64,000 nucleotides of DNA, taken from positions 2,992,963 through 3,056,962 of the forward strand of contig NZ_KN050846.1 in NCBI RefSeq assembly GCF_000746845.1, in the 5' to 3' direction. The position numbers were made by a program, and so were the translations under genes. How positions within the stretch are numbered: position 1 is the first letter of the stretch; every line of letters begins with the position of its first letter. Of the stretch, positions 7,906 through 16,836 are shown in pieces. The notes under the pieces are model-generated. The model saw nothing but the letters and a program-made list of their open reading frames with translations. It ran no database searches and was not told the origin of the DNA. Source of the DNA: Altibacter lentus. Lineage in GTDB: Bacteria; Bacteroidota; Bacteroidia; Flavobacteriales; Flavobacteriaceae.

Positions 7906-9108
7906 ATGAGTGAGGAAGTATTGGTACAAGTAGAAGGATTGTCGAAAAAGTTCTGCAAGGATCTTAAGACGAGTCTGTTGTACGGGGTGAAAGACCTGTT
8001 CTACAGTCTGTCCGGGAATACCTCGGAACGCAGCTTGCGCAACAAGGAGTTCTGGGCGGTAAAGGATATCAACTTCGAACTGCGCCGCGGGGAATGTCTG
8101 GGACTTATAGGCCATAACGGCGCCGGAAAGTCCACTTTATTAAAAATGTTGAACGGCCTTATCAATCCCGATGCGGGAAAGATCACGATGCGGGGTCGTG
8201 TGGGTGCTCTTATCGAACTGGGTGCCGGATTCAATCCTATCCTGAGCGGTCGTGAGAACATCTATAACAACGGGGCGGTGCTGGGATTCTCAAAAAAAGA
8301 GATCGATGGCAAAGTAGAAGAGATCATTGATTTTGCCGAATTACGGGAGTTCATTGATATGCCTGTACAGAACTACAGCAGCGGGATGAAGGTACGACTG
8401 GGTTTTGCTGTGGCTGCCCAAATGGAACCCGATGTGCTTATTATTGATGAAGTATTGGCGGTTGGGGATTTGGGTTTTGTGTTAAAATGCTTTAAACAAA
8501 TTGATAGGATCTTGCCAAAGACAGCTATTGTTTTTGTGTCCCATAGTATGCCAATGGTTTCGCGCATTTGTAATCAAATTATATTAATGGACCAAGGCGA
8601 GGCTGTTTTTCAGGGAACAGATGTGGGTAAAGCAATTGATAAATATTATTCAAGATTTTCAGACAATGAAAGCAGCGTAGTTTTTGATGATGGAAGTATA
8701 GAGAAGGTGGAGGTCAATTTGATTCATGAAAAGGCTAGTTCTGAAAATAAAATATTGCATTGGGGAGAAGATCTTCGATTACAACTAAAGCTTAAAGTAA
8801 AGGCATCAATGGAAATCCCCGTGTTCAATATTATTATTATGGACAAAGAACAGCGACCTGTTGCTATATTGGAAAGAAAGTACTTTGAATCGAGAACCGT
8901 TGAGGCACAAAATGAAGTTGAATTTACAATTACTCATCCAAATGTGCAGCTATCTAAAGGGATATATTTTATAAGTATTGCCGTGCTAAAACAAGTAAAC
9001 TTAGAGCCATTATTACGTATTAATAATTTATCTACTTTTCAAATAGTCCATGATGAACAACATTGGCAGCCATTTTTATTAAAGACCTCTTATGATATTG
9101 TTAGGTAA
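7906..9108 (+). CDS. wzt: Polysaccharide ABC exporter, ATPase with C-terminal glycan-binding domain (Wzt)
   Basis: The N-terminal nucleotide-binding domain has Walker A GHNGAGKST (Lys75), the YSSGMKVRL signature (about 157-165) and Walker B DVLIIDE (176-182). Residues from about 260 to 400 form an extra C-terminal domain of the Wzt carbohydrate-binding kind. In the O8/O9a systems this domain recognises the polymer end and fixes export specificity. The first 520 or so bases are GC-richer; from about 8450, near Walker B, the gene becomes markedly AT-rich and stays so to its end. This suggests a recombination joint within the gene, with the specificity half brought in together with the downstream genes. 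Confidence 0.93.
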   Translation: MSEEVLVQVEGLSKKFCKDLKTSLLYGVKDLFYSLSGNTSERSLRNKEFWAVKDINFELRRGECLGLIGHNGAGKSTLLKMLNGLINPDAGKITMRGRVGALIELGAGFNPILSGRENIYNNGAVLGFSKKEIDGKVEEIIDFAELREFIDMPVQNYSSGMKVRLGFAVAAQMEPDVLIIDEVLAVGDLGFVLKCFKQIDRILPKTAIVFVSHSMPMVSRICNQIILMDQGEAVFQGTDVGKAIDKYYSRFSDNESSVVFDDGSIEKVEVNLIHEKASSENKILHWGEDLRLQLKLKVKASMEIPVFNIIIMDKEQRPVAILERKYFESRTVEAQNEVEFTITHPNVQLSKGIYFISIAVLKQVNLEPLLRINNLSTFQIVHDEQHWQPFLLKTSYDIVR

Positions 9109-9119
9109 AAGAATTTGTA

Positions 9120-10193
9120 ATGATTAATGTAACCAAAACCTTTTTACCCCCGCAAGAAGAATACAATGCTATTCTTAAACGCGCCTGGGATACAGGGTGG
9201 ATTACCAACCGAGGTGTTTTGGTTAAAGAACTTGAGAAAAAATTAATAGAATATCTCGATGTCCCTAATATCATTGCGATGACCAATGGTACTCTGCCAA
9301 TCCAAATTGCTATTAAAGCTCTGGGTTTAACAGGTGAGATCATCACTACTCCATTTAGTTATGTTGCCACTACAAGTAGTATCGTCTGGGAGGGCTGTAC
9401 ACCTGTTTTTGTCGATATACACCCTGATTATTTAACTATTGATGAGACCAAAATTGAAGCGGCCATAACTTCCCAAACTTCGGCAATACTAGCAACTCAC
9501 GTCTTTGGTAATCCGTGTGCGGTAGAAGAAATTGAAGCGATTGCCTACAAGCATAATTTAAAAGTTATTTATGATGCAGCTCATTGCTTTGGGGTTTCTT
9601 ATAAAGGCAAAAGTATTTTTGAATATGGAGATGTGAGCACAAGTAGTTTTCACGCAACCAAAATATTTCATACTGGCGAAGGTGGAGCATTATTTTGTAA
9701 ACCGGAGTATTTTGATTCTATGTATTTCCACCACAATTTTGGTCACAACGGTCCGGGTGAATTTAGCGCTGTAGGTATAAATGCAAAAATGAGCGAACTT
9801 CAAGCAGCAATGGGGTTAGCAGTGTTGCCTTATTTAAACAAAATAATAGATGGGCGACAAACAGTGATAAGTAGGTACCGAACGGCATTTGATGGTCTGA
9901 ATATCAAGAGTATTAAGATCCGTGAAGGAAGCAAATGGAATTATAGTTATTATCCAATTATTTTAAAATCGGAAACAGAATTGTTGGAATTAGTAAAAGC
10001 TTTATTAAATGAAAATATAAACACGAGAAGATATTTTTATCCTTCGCTAAATACTTTAAAATACGTAGCAAGAAGTGAAATGCAAATTTCAGAACAAATT
10101 TCTAACAGTATTTTATGCTTGCCGGTTTATATGGACTTATCTGAAACAGAACAGCTAAAAATTATTGAAATAGTAAATAAAAGAGTCTCATAA
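9120..10193 (+). CDS. Sugar aminotransferase, DegT/DnrJ/EryC1/StrS family
   Basis: This 357-residue PLP enzyme would transaminate a keto group of a nucleotide-activated deoxysugar. Family features include the TNGTLPIQIAIKAL segment, ITTPFSYVATTSSI, the PLP-contacting YDAAHCFGV, and the Schiff-base lysine Lys181 in FHATKIFHTGEGG. The protein resembles the VioA/FdtB type more than the RffA type found at 31754, so the locus probably makes two different amino sugars. It is AT-rich like its neighbours, and lies 11 bases after wzt and one base before the sulfotransferase. The substrate cannot be told from the sequence. Confidence 0.88.
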   Translation: MINVTKTFLPPQEEYNAILKRAWDTGWITNRGVLVKELEKKLIEYLDVPNIIAMTNGTLPIQIAIKALGLTGEIITTPFSYVATTSSIVWEGCTPVFVDIHPDYLTIDETKIEAAITSQTSAILATHVFGNPCAVEEIEAIAYKHNLKVIYDAAHCFGVSYKGKSIFEYGDVSTSSFHATKIFHTGEGGALFCKPEYFDSMYFHHNFGHNGPGEFSAVGINAKMSELQAAMGLAVLPYLNKIIDGRQTVISRYRTAFDGLNIKSIKIREGSKWNYSYYPIILKSETELLELVKALLNENINTRRYFYPSLNTLKYVARSEMQISEQISNSILCLPVYMDLSETEQLKIIEIVNKRVS

Positions 10194-10194
10194 A

Positions 10195-11064
10195 ATGTCT
10201 AATTTTTTGTGGAATCAACCTATTTTCATTTTAGGGAATCCAAGATCTGGTACTTCGCTATTAAGAATCATGCTTCATAGTCATCCGGAAATTTGTATTC
10301 CACCAGAATCTCATTTTTTTCTTTGGTTGGAAGGAAAGTATAGAAACTGGGATAGTCAACTCTTGGAAACTTATCTAGACGATTTATATAATTCAACTAA
10401 GTTCGAGACTTGGGGACTTGACCGAACCGAACTAAAGAATTTCATAGATAGATATTCACCGCAAACCTACGAATATTTAGTAAGTCTTATTTATAAATTT
10501 TACGCTGTTAAAGAGGCGAGGAAACCCTGCTATTGGGGAGATAAAAATAGCCTTTGGATAGAGAAATTGGATAAAATTAAAGCGTACTATCCTAATGCAT
10601 TTATTGTTCATTTAATACGTGATGGAAGAGATGTAGCTTGTTCATATAAAGAAATATATAAAAAAAATATAAATACCACTTATGCTCCTAAACTTCCAAA
10701 TGAGATTGCTGAAGTAGCTGAAAATTGGAATGTTAATAATATTTCAATTGAAAAATTTTTAAAAAAGTTTCCTGAAAAGCAGCATGTACAGATTAAATAT
10801 GAGGAATTGTTAAGCTCGCCTAAATCTACCTTGCAAAAAATATTGGACCCTTTAGGTTTGGAAATGAAAAAGGCACAACTTGAATACTATCTCAAAGACA
10901 AAAACGATATAGAGCCTGCGGAATTTTTTAACTGGAAAGAAAAATTAGTTCAACCTCCTGATATAAATAACGCTGGTAAATACCTTCATATGCTGTCCCA
11001 AAATGAGATTAATGAATTTAATAGGATTGCTTATCAGTCCTTGTCAAAATACAATTATATATGA
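10195..11064 (+). CDS. Sulfotransferase (Sulfotransfer_3 type)
   Basis: The 289-residue protein carries the PAPS 5'-phosphosulfate loop GNPRSGTS at 14-21 and a 3'-phosphate-binding segment VHLIRDGRDVACS (Arg142 region), the two hallmarks of sulfotransferases. It probably transfers sulfate from PAPS to a hydroxyl of a glycan or glycan precursor in the cytoplasm. It belongs to the AT-rich cassette and overlaps the following methyltransferase start by ATGA. No PAPS-synthesis genes are in the window. Related proteins can act on other acceptors, so glycan sulfation is inferred from context. Confidence 0.85.
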   Translation: MSNFLWNQPIFILGNPRSGTSLLRIMLHSHPEICIPPESHFFLWLEGKYRNWDSQLLETYLDDLYNSTKFETWGLDRTELKNFIDRYSPQTYEYLVSLIYKFYAVKEARKPCYWGDKNSLWIEKLDKIKAYYPNAFIVHLIRDGRDVACSYKEIYKKNINTTYAPKLPNEIAEVAENWNVNNISIEKFLKKFPEKQHVQIKYEELLSSPKSTLQKILDPLGLEMKKAQLEYYLKDKNDIEPAEFFNWKEKLVQPPDINNAGKYLHMLSQNEINEFNRIAYQSLSKYNYI

Positions 11065-11765
11065 TGAATTCTAAGGTATATTATAATAGTATTTCAAAAA
11101 CCTATAAAGCGCAATCTAATGAAAGATTGTCATATTTAAATGCTATAGACGATCATGTGATTGAAACGATGAAGAATACTTCTAACTTACATTATTTAGA
11201 TATAGGTTCAGGTGATGGAAGAAGAGCTCTAAAAATAGCAAATAGCTTGAATACCGCAGAACTTTCGTTATTAGATGATAGCGATGGAATGTTGAATTTA
11301 TTAGATGATAAAGAAGTCAAAATACATGAGACTTCCTATTTTGATTTTAATACAAATAAAAAATACGATTTAATTACCTGTTTATGGAATGTGATAGGTC
11401 ATTTTCCTTCTAAAAAACACCGCTTAGAATTCTTCAGGAAGGCTGAAAAAATGCTTACAAAAAGAGGAATCCTAATATTCGATGTTAATAATAGATTAAA
11501 TATAGCTCACTACGGATCTGAGAATGTGATGAAAAATTTGATAGCTGAAAGAAGTAATACGGAAGATGTTGGTTGGTTCTCAATTGGCGACAAAAATGTT
11601 GGAACTAAAGTTTATATACATAGTCCTTTCGATATAAGTGAATATTTGAAGAACACTTCGTTACATCTATTAAAGACGCTCTATGTGAACTATGAAACCG
11701 GGAAAATAGAAAAAACATTTTTTGAGGGTCAGCTTCTCTATGTTATAGGAAAAAAGGATGAATGA
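11061..11765 (+). CDS. Class I SAM-dependent methyltransferase
   Basis: A 234-residue Rossmann-type methyltransferase with motif I LDIGSGDGR at 46-54, an acidic strand-2 end (LLDDSDGML) and a motif-IV-like DLITCLWNVIGHF. The lack of membrane segments points to a cytosolic enzyme acting on a sugar nucleotide or a growing lipid-linked chain. It overlaps the sulfotransferase by 4 bases and the next glycosyltransferase by 8 bases, showing tight translational coupling inside the AT-rich cassette. The acceptor is unknown. Confidence 0.82.
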   Translation: MMNSKVYYNSISKTYKAQSNERLSYLNAIDDHVIETMKNTSNLHYLDIGSGDGRRALKIANSLNTAELSLLDDSDGMLNLLDDKEVKIHETSYFDFNTNKKYDLITCLWNVIGHFPSKKHRLEFFRKAEKMLTKRGILIFDVNNRLNIAHYGSENVMKNLIAERSNTEDVGWFSIGDKNVGTKVYIHSPFDISEYLKNTSLHLLKTLYVNYETGKIEKTFFEGQLLYVIGKKDE

Positions 11766-12777
11766 AAAACCACTTGTAAGTATTCGATTAATGGTTTACA
11801 ATAACGAACCATTTGTAAAAAAAACTATTGAAAGCATTTTAATGCAAAAAACAGATTTTGCTGCTGAAATAGTGGTAGGTGATGATTTCTCAAGTGATAA
11901 TACTTTGGAAGTTATAAAATCCTACATGGATACAGAAAAGATTACTGTAAGAATTTTGGACAGGCCAAAAGGGGGAGCTTATTGGCTAAAGAGAAAAAAG
12001 AAAAATGCGTCCGTGCGTACTAATTTTCTTGATATAGTAGAAAATTGCCAAGGCAAGTACATTGCATTATTAGATGGAGATGACTACTGGATTGATCCTC
12101 TCAAATTACAAAAGCAAGTAGATATATTAGAAGCCAATCCACAATTGGTAGCTTGTCATCACTGGCAAAAACTAGCGATAGAAACTGAACATGGGTATAC
12201 CGAAATAGAAGCCCCTAAAGATGGATACGGATATTATCCGTACGAAGCAGATGTAAAGTCAATTTTTGAAAATAAAATGCGAGTTAAAACGCGTACGGTA
12301 ATGTTTCGTAATATTATTAATACTTCTGAAATCTTAGATAATTTTTCAAAAGCAGCTTTTACCGATGTCCCCTTAAGTTTTGTACTGGGTAAATATGGTA
12401 ACTTCGGTTTTATAGATGAAGAAATGGCGGTTTATCGACAAACAGATGCGGGAGTATCTAAACTTGGTCTAAAAGAGTTAGGTTATAATAAATTCATGGT
12501 CCAACATTACAAAAACTGGATCGAGATCTGGGATTATGCAGACAAATTTTATGGTTATGAATATCATAAAGAAGCGACCGAAACGATCATTGGTTTTTAT
12601 AAAACTATGTTCACCCATCTTCCAAGGACTGTGCATTCTTTTTTTAAAGTTTTATATTACGATCTGTTTAAGCGCAATATTCCTTTTTATCGCAAGATCT
12701 CTTCACTAAAATGGATTGTGTTTTATTACAGTAAAAAGTTTAAGGCTAAACTAAAAGGGAAATTGAAAGCTTCATGA
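11758..12777 (+). CDS. Glycosyltransferase family 2
   Basis: The N-terminal GT-A domain shows PLVSIRLMVYNNEPFV, the UDP-binding VVGDDFSSDNT and the metal-binding acidic motif LLDGDDYW (DxD-like) near residue 105. The remaining 200 residues are of the kind that select the acceptor, and the C-terminus is strongly basic. It overlaps both neighbours by a few bases and belongs to the AT-rich cassette. The sugar donor is not predictable. Confidence 0.88.
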   Translation: MNEKPLVSIRLMVYNNEPFVKKTIESILMQKTDFAAEIVVGDDFSSDNTLEVIKSYMDTEKITVRILDRPKGGAYWLKRKKKNASVRTNFLDIVENCQGKYIALLDGDDYWIDPLKLQKQVDILEANPQLVACHHWQKLAIETEHGYTEIEAPKDGYGYYPYEADVKSIFENKMRVKTRTVMFRNIINTSEILDNFSKAAFTDVPLSFVLGKYGNFGFIDEEMAVYRQTDAGVSKLGLKELGYNKFMVQHYKNWIEIWDYADKFYGYEYHKEATETIIGFYKTMFTHLPRTVHSFFKVLYYDLFKRNIPFYRKISSLKWIVFYYSKKFKAKLKGKLKAS

Positions 12778-13712
12778 GTGAAGAAAAATTAATATTCATT
12801 ATTTCACAACCACGAGCGGGCTCAACGTTCCTGCAACGTTTGTTATCCAATAACAACCATGTAAATACTACCAGTGAACCATGGATATTACTGCATTGTG
12901 CTGCTATTTTAAAACCAGAATTACTGAATGCTACGTTTAGCAATACACTCACCGAATGGGCTTATGATGAATATAAAAAGAGCTTTCCCAACTTTGATTT
13001 TCAAAAAATTGAAAAGGAATATATTCTCTCTTTATACAAACCATTAGCCCAGGACTATCAATATATTATTGATAAAACACCTCGATATTGGGAGCTTATT
13101 GATGAAATACCGGATGTCTTCCCCAAGGCCAAAATTATTGTTCTTAAGCGTAACCCCGAGACAGTTCTCACTTCTATGATGAGAACCTGGCAGTTAAATA
13201 GCGTTAAAGAACTTAGTCGTTTTCACAGAGATCTGTTAGTTGCTCCAAAAAGGCTTCAACATTTTCTTGATGCACATTCCCAGAATCAGAATGTGTTGGA
13301 GGTTAGGTATGAAGATCTAAAAAAGAATTTAGCTACTGAAACCGAAGCCATTTACAATTGGCTTAATATACCTTACCATAAAGACGTACTTGATATCGAA
13401 AGAAATACGAAAATAAAGGGTGTATTTGGGGATCCATATCAAAACAGCAAAACATCATATGCCGCATTAGCATCACAAAAATCAGCAGAACAACTTTCAG
13501 AAAAACAAATGAATTTTATACACGCCTATCTTGATTTTCTTGGCGGTACTTTTTTAGGTAGATACGGCTATACAAACGTTAAAAAGACCAAAAGGATACG
13601 ATCTTTAGCCTTTGAAAATTTCAAAACCTTGCAACATGAAGATCATCATTGGAAGCATGATGCGATCTCCCCAATAAAAAAGAAATTCTTGGGGTTATTT
13701 AACAGATTATGA
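12774..13712 (+). CDS. Sulfotransferase, second in the AT-rich cassette
   Basis: A 312-residue protein with the phosphosulfate loop SQPRAGSTFLQ (about 11-21) and the 3'-phosphate segment VLKRNPETVLTSM. It is only distantly similar to the sulfotransferase at 10195, so it probably sulfates a different position. The C-terminal extension ends in an HEDHHWKHD-rich stretch. It overlaps its neighbours by 4 bases on both sides. Presence of two sulfotransferases in one short cassette is the best argument that the polymer is sulfated. Confidence 0.83.
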   Translation: MSEEKLIFIISQPRAGSTFLQRLLSNNNHVNTTSEPWILLHCAAILKPELLNATFSNTLTEWAYDEYKKSFPNFDFQKIEKEYILSLYKPLAQDYQYIIDKTPRYWELIDEIPDVFPKAKIIVLKRNPETVLTSMMRTWQLNSVKELSRFHRDLLVAPKRLQHFLDAHSQNQNVLEVRYEDLKKNLATETEAIYNWLNIPYHKDVLDIERNTKIKGVFGDPYQNSKTSYAALASQKSAEQLSEKQMNFIHAYLDFLGGTFLGRYGYTNVKKTKRIRSLAFENFKTLQHEDHHWKHDAISPIKKKFLGLFNRL

Positions 13713-14458
13713 GAAAGCTGGTAAAAAAATTATTTAGAAAGGCGGGCTATAAGATTTCAAAAATTGAAAGGAAACCCAGTGCGAAAAAACCTGTGGTAAG
13801 CTCCGACTTTTTTACCACTCAAAATGCCTTGGTTCGATGTAAGAACCGAAATTTAAAAATCAATACTGTTATTGACGTAGGGGCGTCCGATGGTCGCTGG
13901 TCCGGGAACTGTATGGACGCATACCCGTCGGCACATTATTTTCTGGTCGAGGCGCAGCAAGATCATTTGCCGGGGCTACAAACATTTGTTGCCGCCCATA
14001 AGAATGCCTCGTTTGTCTTGGCCGCTGCCGGGAGTGAAAACGGTACGATCTATTTTAATAACGGCGAACTATTTGGCGGGGTGGCTTCCGATACGCCTTT
14101 TAAAGAAAACTCCATAGAAGTGCCTGTCGTTTCTTTGGATTCTGAAATAGAAAAAAGAAATTTACAACCGCCCTTTCTACTAAAGCTGGACACCCACGGT
14201 TTTGAAGTGCCCATACTGGAAGGTGCCAGGCAGGTCATTTCAAAGGCCAACCTGATCATTATTGAAGCGTACAATTTCAATATTGAGGCGCACAGCCTTC
14301 GGTTCTGGGAACTTTGCGCGTATATGGAACAGCAGGGTTTTCGTCCGCTGGAGATCGTGGATCTTATGGCCAGAGAAGTAGACCGCGCCTTTTGGCAAAT
14401 GGACATCTTTTTTATTAAGAAGGAGGATCCCATCTTCAGTTATACTAAATACCGCTAA
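13709..14458 (+). CDS. FkbM-family methyltransferase
   Basis: The 249-residue protein has the FkbM-type motif VIDVGASDGRWS near residue 53, then FLVEAQQDH and a KLDTHGFEVPILEGA segment typical of the family. FkbM-type enzymes O-methylate hydroxyls of small molecules and glycans. Its first 150 or so bases are AT-rich like the upstream cassette, while the remainder matches the GC-richer locus, so the right-hand joint of the cassette appears to lie near 13860. Start overlaps the sulfotransferase stop by ATGA, and its stop overlaps the next ATG by one base. Confidence 0.88.
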   Translation: MRKLVKKLFRKAGYKISKIERKPSAKKPVVSSDFFTTQNALVRCKNRNLKINTVIDVGASDGRWSGNCMDAYPSAHYFLVEAQQDHLPGLQTFVAAHKNASFVLAAAGSENGTIYFNNGELFGGVASDTPFKENSIEVPVVSLDSEIEKRNLQPPFLLKLDTHGFEVPILEGARQVISKANLIIIEAYNFNIEAHSLRFWELCAYMEQQGFRPLEIVDLMAREVDRAFWQMDIFFIKKEDPIFSYTKYR

Positions 14459-15240
14459 TGCAAGCAGGTTTCCCTAAAATATCAGTCGTGACCCCTAATT
14501 ATAATTTAGGCGCTTTTCTCGAGAGAACGATCACTTCGGTCCTGGACCAAAAGTACCCGAACCTGGAATACATCATTATAGACGGCGGAAGTACAGACCA
14601 CTCCCTTGATATCATTGCGCGGTACCAACACAAACTAGCGTACTTTGTAAGCGAGCCGGATAAGGGGATGTATGATGCCATTAACAAAGGATTTTCGGTG
14701 GCCACGGGAGATATAATGTGCTGGATCAACAGCGACGATATTTTCTGGGAGGGAAGTTTTACCCATGTAGCCAGGCTATTTACCGAACATACACATGTGC
14801 AATGGCTTCAGGGCTATCCCACGGTGATCAATGAAACCGGAGAAATGATCTATAAAAGAGACCCGGTGGTGTCCCCCGAACATTTTTATACAAAGAAGTT
14901 TCTGGAGGACGGCCGTTATATTCAGCAGGAATCCACCTTCTGGACCAAAGCACTTTGGGAGAAAGCGGGCGGGCATGTGAGTGAAACATATACTCTGGCC
15001 AATGATTTTGAATTGTGGATGCGTTTTTTTAAGCATGCAACATTACACGCCACAAGACAACAACTGGGTGCCTTTAGAGTGCGAGCCGGACAGCAATCCG
15101 CAAATGCCGAACGATACAGCAAAGAAGCCGAAGCCTGTGTGGATCGTTATTATGCATCACTACCATTTTATAAAAAGCTAACTTTATGGTACCGTACACA
15201 TTTTAATCACAACACCCCTGTAACGTATATAGATCCATGA
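14458..15240 (+). CDS. Glycosyltransferase family 2 (WcaA-like)
   Basis: A 260-residue GT-A enzyme with ISVVTPNYN at the N-terminus, the nucleotide-binding IIIDGGSTDHS, and SEPDKGMYDAINKG followed by CWINSDD as the metal-binding acidic triplet. These features are shared with the enzymes at 15237, 20575 and 24328, which look like paralogs. It overlaps both neighbours by 1 to 4 bases. Donor and acceptor are unknown. Confidence 0.9.
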   Translation: MQAGFPKISVVTPNYNLGAFLERTITSVLDQKYPNLEYIIIDGGSTDHSLDIIARYQHKLAYFVSEPDKGMYDAINKGFSVATGDIMCWINSDDIFWEGSFTHVARLFTEHTHVQWLQGYPTVINETGEMIYKRDPVVSPEHFYTKKFLEDGRYIQQESTFWTKALWEKAGGHVSETYTLANDFELWMRFFKHATLHATRQQLGAFRVRAGQQSANAERYSKEAEACVDRYYASLPFYKKLTLWYRTHFNHNTPVTYIDP

Positions 15241-16034
15241 CCTTTTTTTCCATCATCATACCCACCTATAATTCTGAAGAGACCCTGGGCCTTTCCTTAG
15301 CGAGTATTGCCGGGCAGCGCTTCAGGGATGTTGAGGTATTGATCATGGACGGTGCTTCCACCGATGGTACCGTAGCGGTAGCCGCTGCCTTTAAAGACAG
15401 CCTTCCGAAGTTAACCGTATACAGTGAAGAAGACGAAGGCATCTATGATGCCATGAACAAAGGCATTGCTAAAGCCGAAGGCGCATGGTTGTATTTTATG
15501 GGAAGTGACGATCGACTGCACAGCCCCGAGATACTTCAAAAACTGTACGAAACCCTTTCTCAAACGACAGCCCATGTAGTGTACGGAAATGTAGAAATTG
15601 CAGGAAATACCGGCTGGGCGAAGGACGGAACCCTCTATGATGGTCCGTTCGACCTTCCAAAATTACTCAACAGGAATATTTGCCATCAGGCAATGCTGTA
15701 CAGATCGGCTTTTATAAAGGACGAGATCGGTCTGTTCAATACACGCTATACCGTAGTATCGGACTGGGATCTCAATTTGAGGTGCCGGGCCAGATCCCCT
15801 TTTCAATACGCAGACCTGACCATTGCGTATTTTGCGGCAGGAGGCGTTTCTACCGATGGCAACGATGAAGCGTTCGCTAAGGACAGGATCGATAATATCC
15901 TGCGCTATTTTAACATAGGTGTGTTCAATAAACTGGTAAATACACCCCTGTTTGAATGTTATCACGATATCAAAAAAAAGCAACGAGCCGAGGCGCCTTT
16001 GCGCTATTATTTTAGCAAGATGTTACAGAAATAA
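15237..16034 (+). CDS. Glycosyltransferase family 2 (WcaA-like)
   Basis: This 265-residue enzyme shows FSIIIPTYNS, LIMDGASTDGT, the EDEGIYDAMNKGIAKAEG segment and FMGSDDR as the acidic motif. It is clearly related to the preceding gene and to those at 20575 and 24328. Start overlaps the upstream stop by ATGA; 19 bases separate it from the next gene. Confidence 0.9.
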   Translation: MTFFSIIIPTYNSEETLGLSLASIAGQRFRDVEVLIMDGASTDGTVAVAAAFKDSLPKLTVYSEEDEGIYDAMNKGIAKAEGAWLYFMGSDDRLHSPEILQKLYETLSQTTAHVVYGNVEIAGNTGWAKDGTLYDGPFDLPKLLNRNICHQAMLYRSAFIKDEIGLFNTRYTVVSDWDLNLRCRARSPFQYADLTIAYFAAGGVSTDGNDEAFAKDRIDNILRYFNIGVFNKLVNTPLFECYHDIKKKQRAEAPLRYYFSKMLQK

Positions 16035-16053
16035 CCCGTAAATTATATCCCAT

Positions 16054-16836
16054 TTGAAGAACCGTCTAAAGAAATATATACGAAAGAAAGTACGATCGCT
16101 CTACGAGGATCGTATAGGTTCTTTCTTTTTCAAGCAAAAAGGACACTGTCCCTGTTGTGAACAGGATGTGCTGTTTATAGCAAGTCACCAATGGTTGCGG
16201 GATTTTTTCAAGTGCAATAATTGCGGTTCTATTCCAAGAGAGCGCGCGTTGATGCTCACCATCAAGACGCAGTATCCGCAATGGAAACAACTAACGATCC
16301 ATGAATCCTCACCGGGAAACAGCGGACATAGCCGGCTGCTTAAAAAAGAAGCATCGCAGTATCTGGAAACACAGTTTTTCTACGGTGAAACCCCGGGAGC
16401 CATTATCAAGGGCGTACGCAACGAAGATCTGGAGGAGCAAACGTTTCCCGACGAAAGTTTCGACCTAGTTATCACCTCCGATGTCATGGAGCACATCTAT
16501 GATCCCGAGAAAGCCTTTAAAGAGATCCATAGAACCCTTAAACCCGGGGGGGCGCATATTTTTTCGGTACCGTTGATCAACAGGTTCAAACCCACGCAGC
16601 GCTGGGCGACCAAAGGGGAAAACGGAGAACCTGTATTCCTTTACGAACCCGAATGGCATGGGAATCCTGTGGATAAAAAAGGATCTCCTGTGACCATGCA
16701 CTGGGGGTATGATATTATCGATTTTATTAAAGAGCATACGGGCGCAGTTTGTGAAATAGTATATTACGATGATCTGGATCACGGGATCAGAGCAGAGTTC
16801 AGAGAAATTATTGTTGCCAAAAAACCAGAACAATGA
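16054..16836 (+). CDS. SAM-dependent methyltransferase with N-terminal zinc-ribbon-like region
   Basis: The 260-residue protein begins with a TTG codon; there is no earlier or nearby ATG in frame. Residues about 30 to 65 contain CPCC and a second CNNC followed by GSIPRERAL, a four-cysteine arrangement able to hold zinc. The rest is a methyltransferase core with FDLVITSDVMEHIYD and an LKPGGAHIFSVPL strand. Genes of this layout occur in glycan clusters, where a role in O-methylation of a sugar is presumed. It overlaps the WbsX gene by 4 bases. Confidence 0.8.
   Translation: MKNRLKKYIRKKVRSLYEDRIGSFFFKQKGHCPCCEQDVLFIASHQWLRDFFKCNNCGSIPRERALMLTIKTQYPQWKQLTIHESSPGNSGHSRLLKKEASQYLETQFFYGETPGAIIKGVRNEDLEEQTFPDESFDLVITSDVMEHIYDPEKAFKEIHRTLKPGGAHIFSVPLINRFKPTQRWATKGENGEPVFLYEPEWHGNPVDKKGSPVTMHWGYDIIDFIKEHTGAVCEIVYYDDLDHGIRAEFREIIVAKKPEQ

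Noticed and set aside
8440-13860. The AT-rich cassette as a transposon or integrative element
   Set aside because: No transposase, integrase, terminal repeats or tRNA was seen; the joints fall inside genes, which favours homologous replacement.
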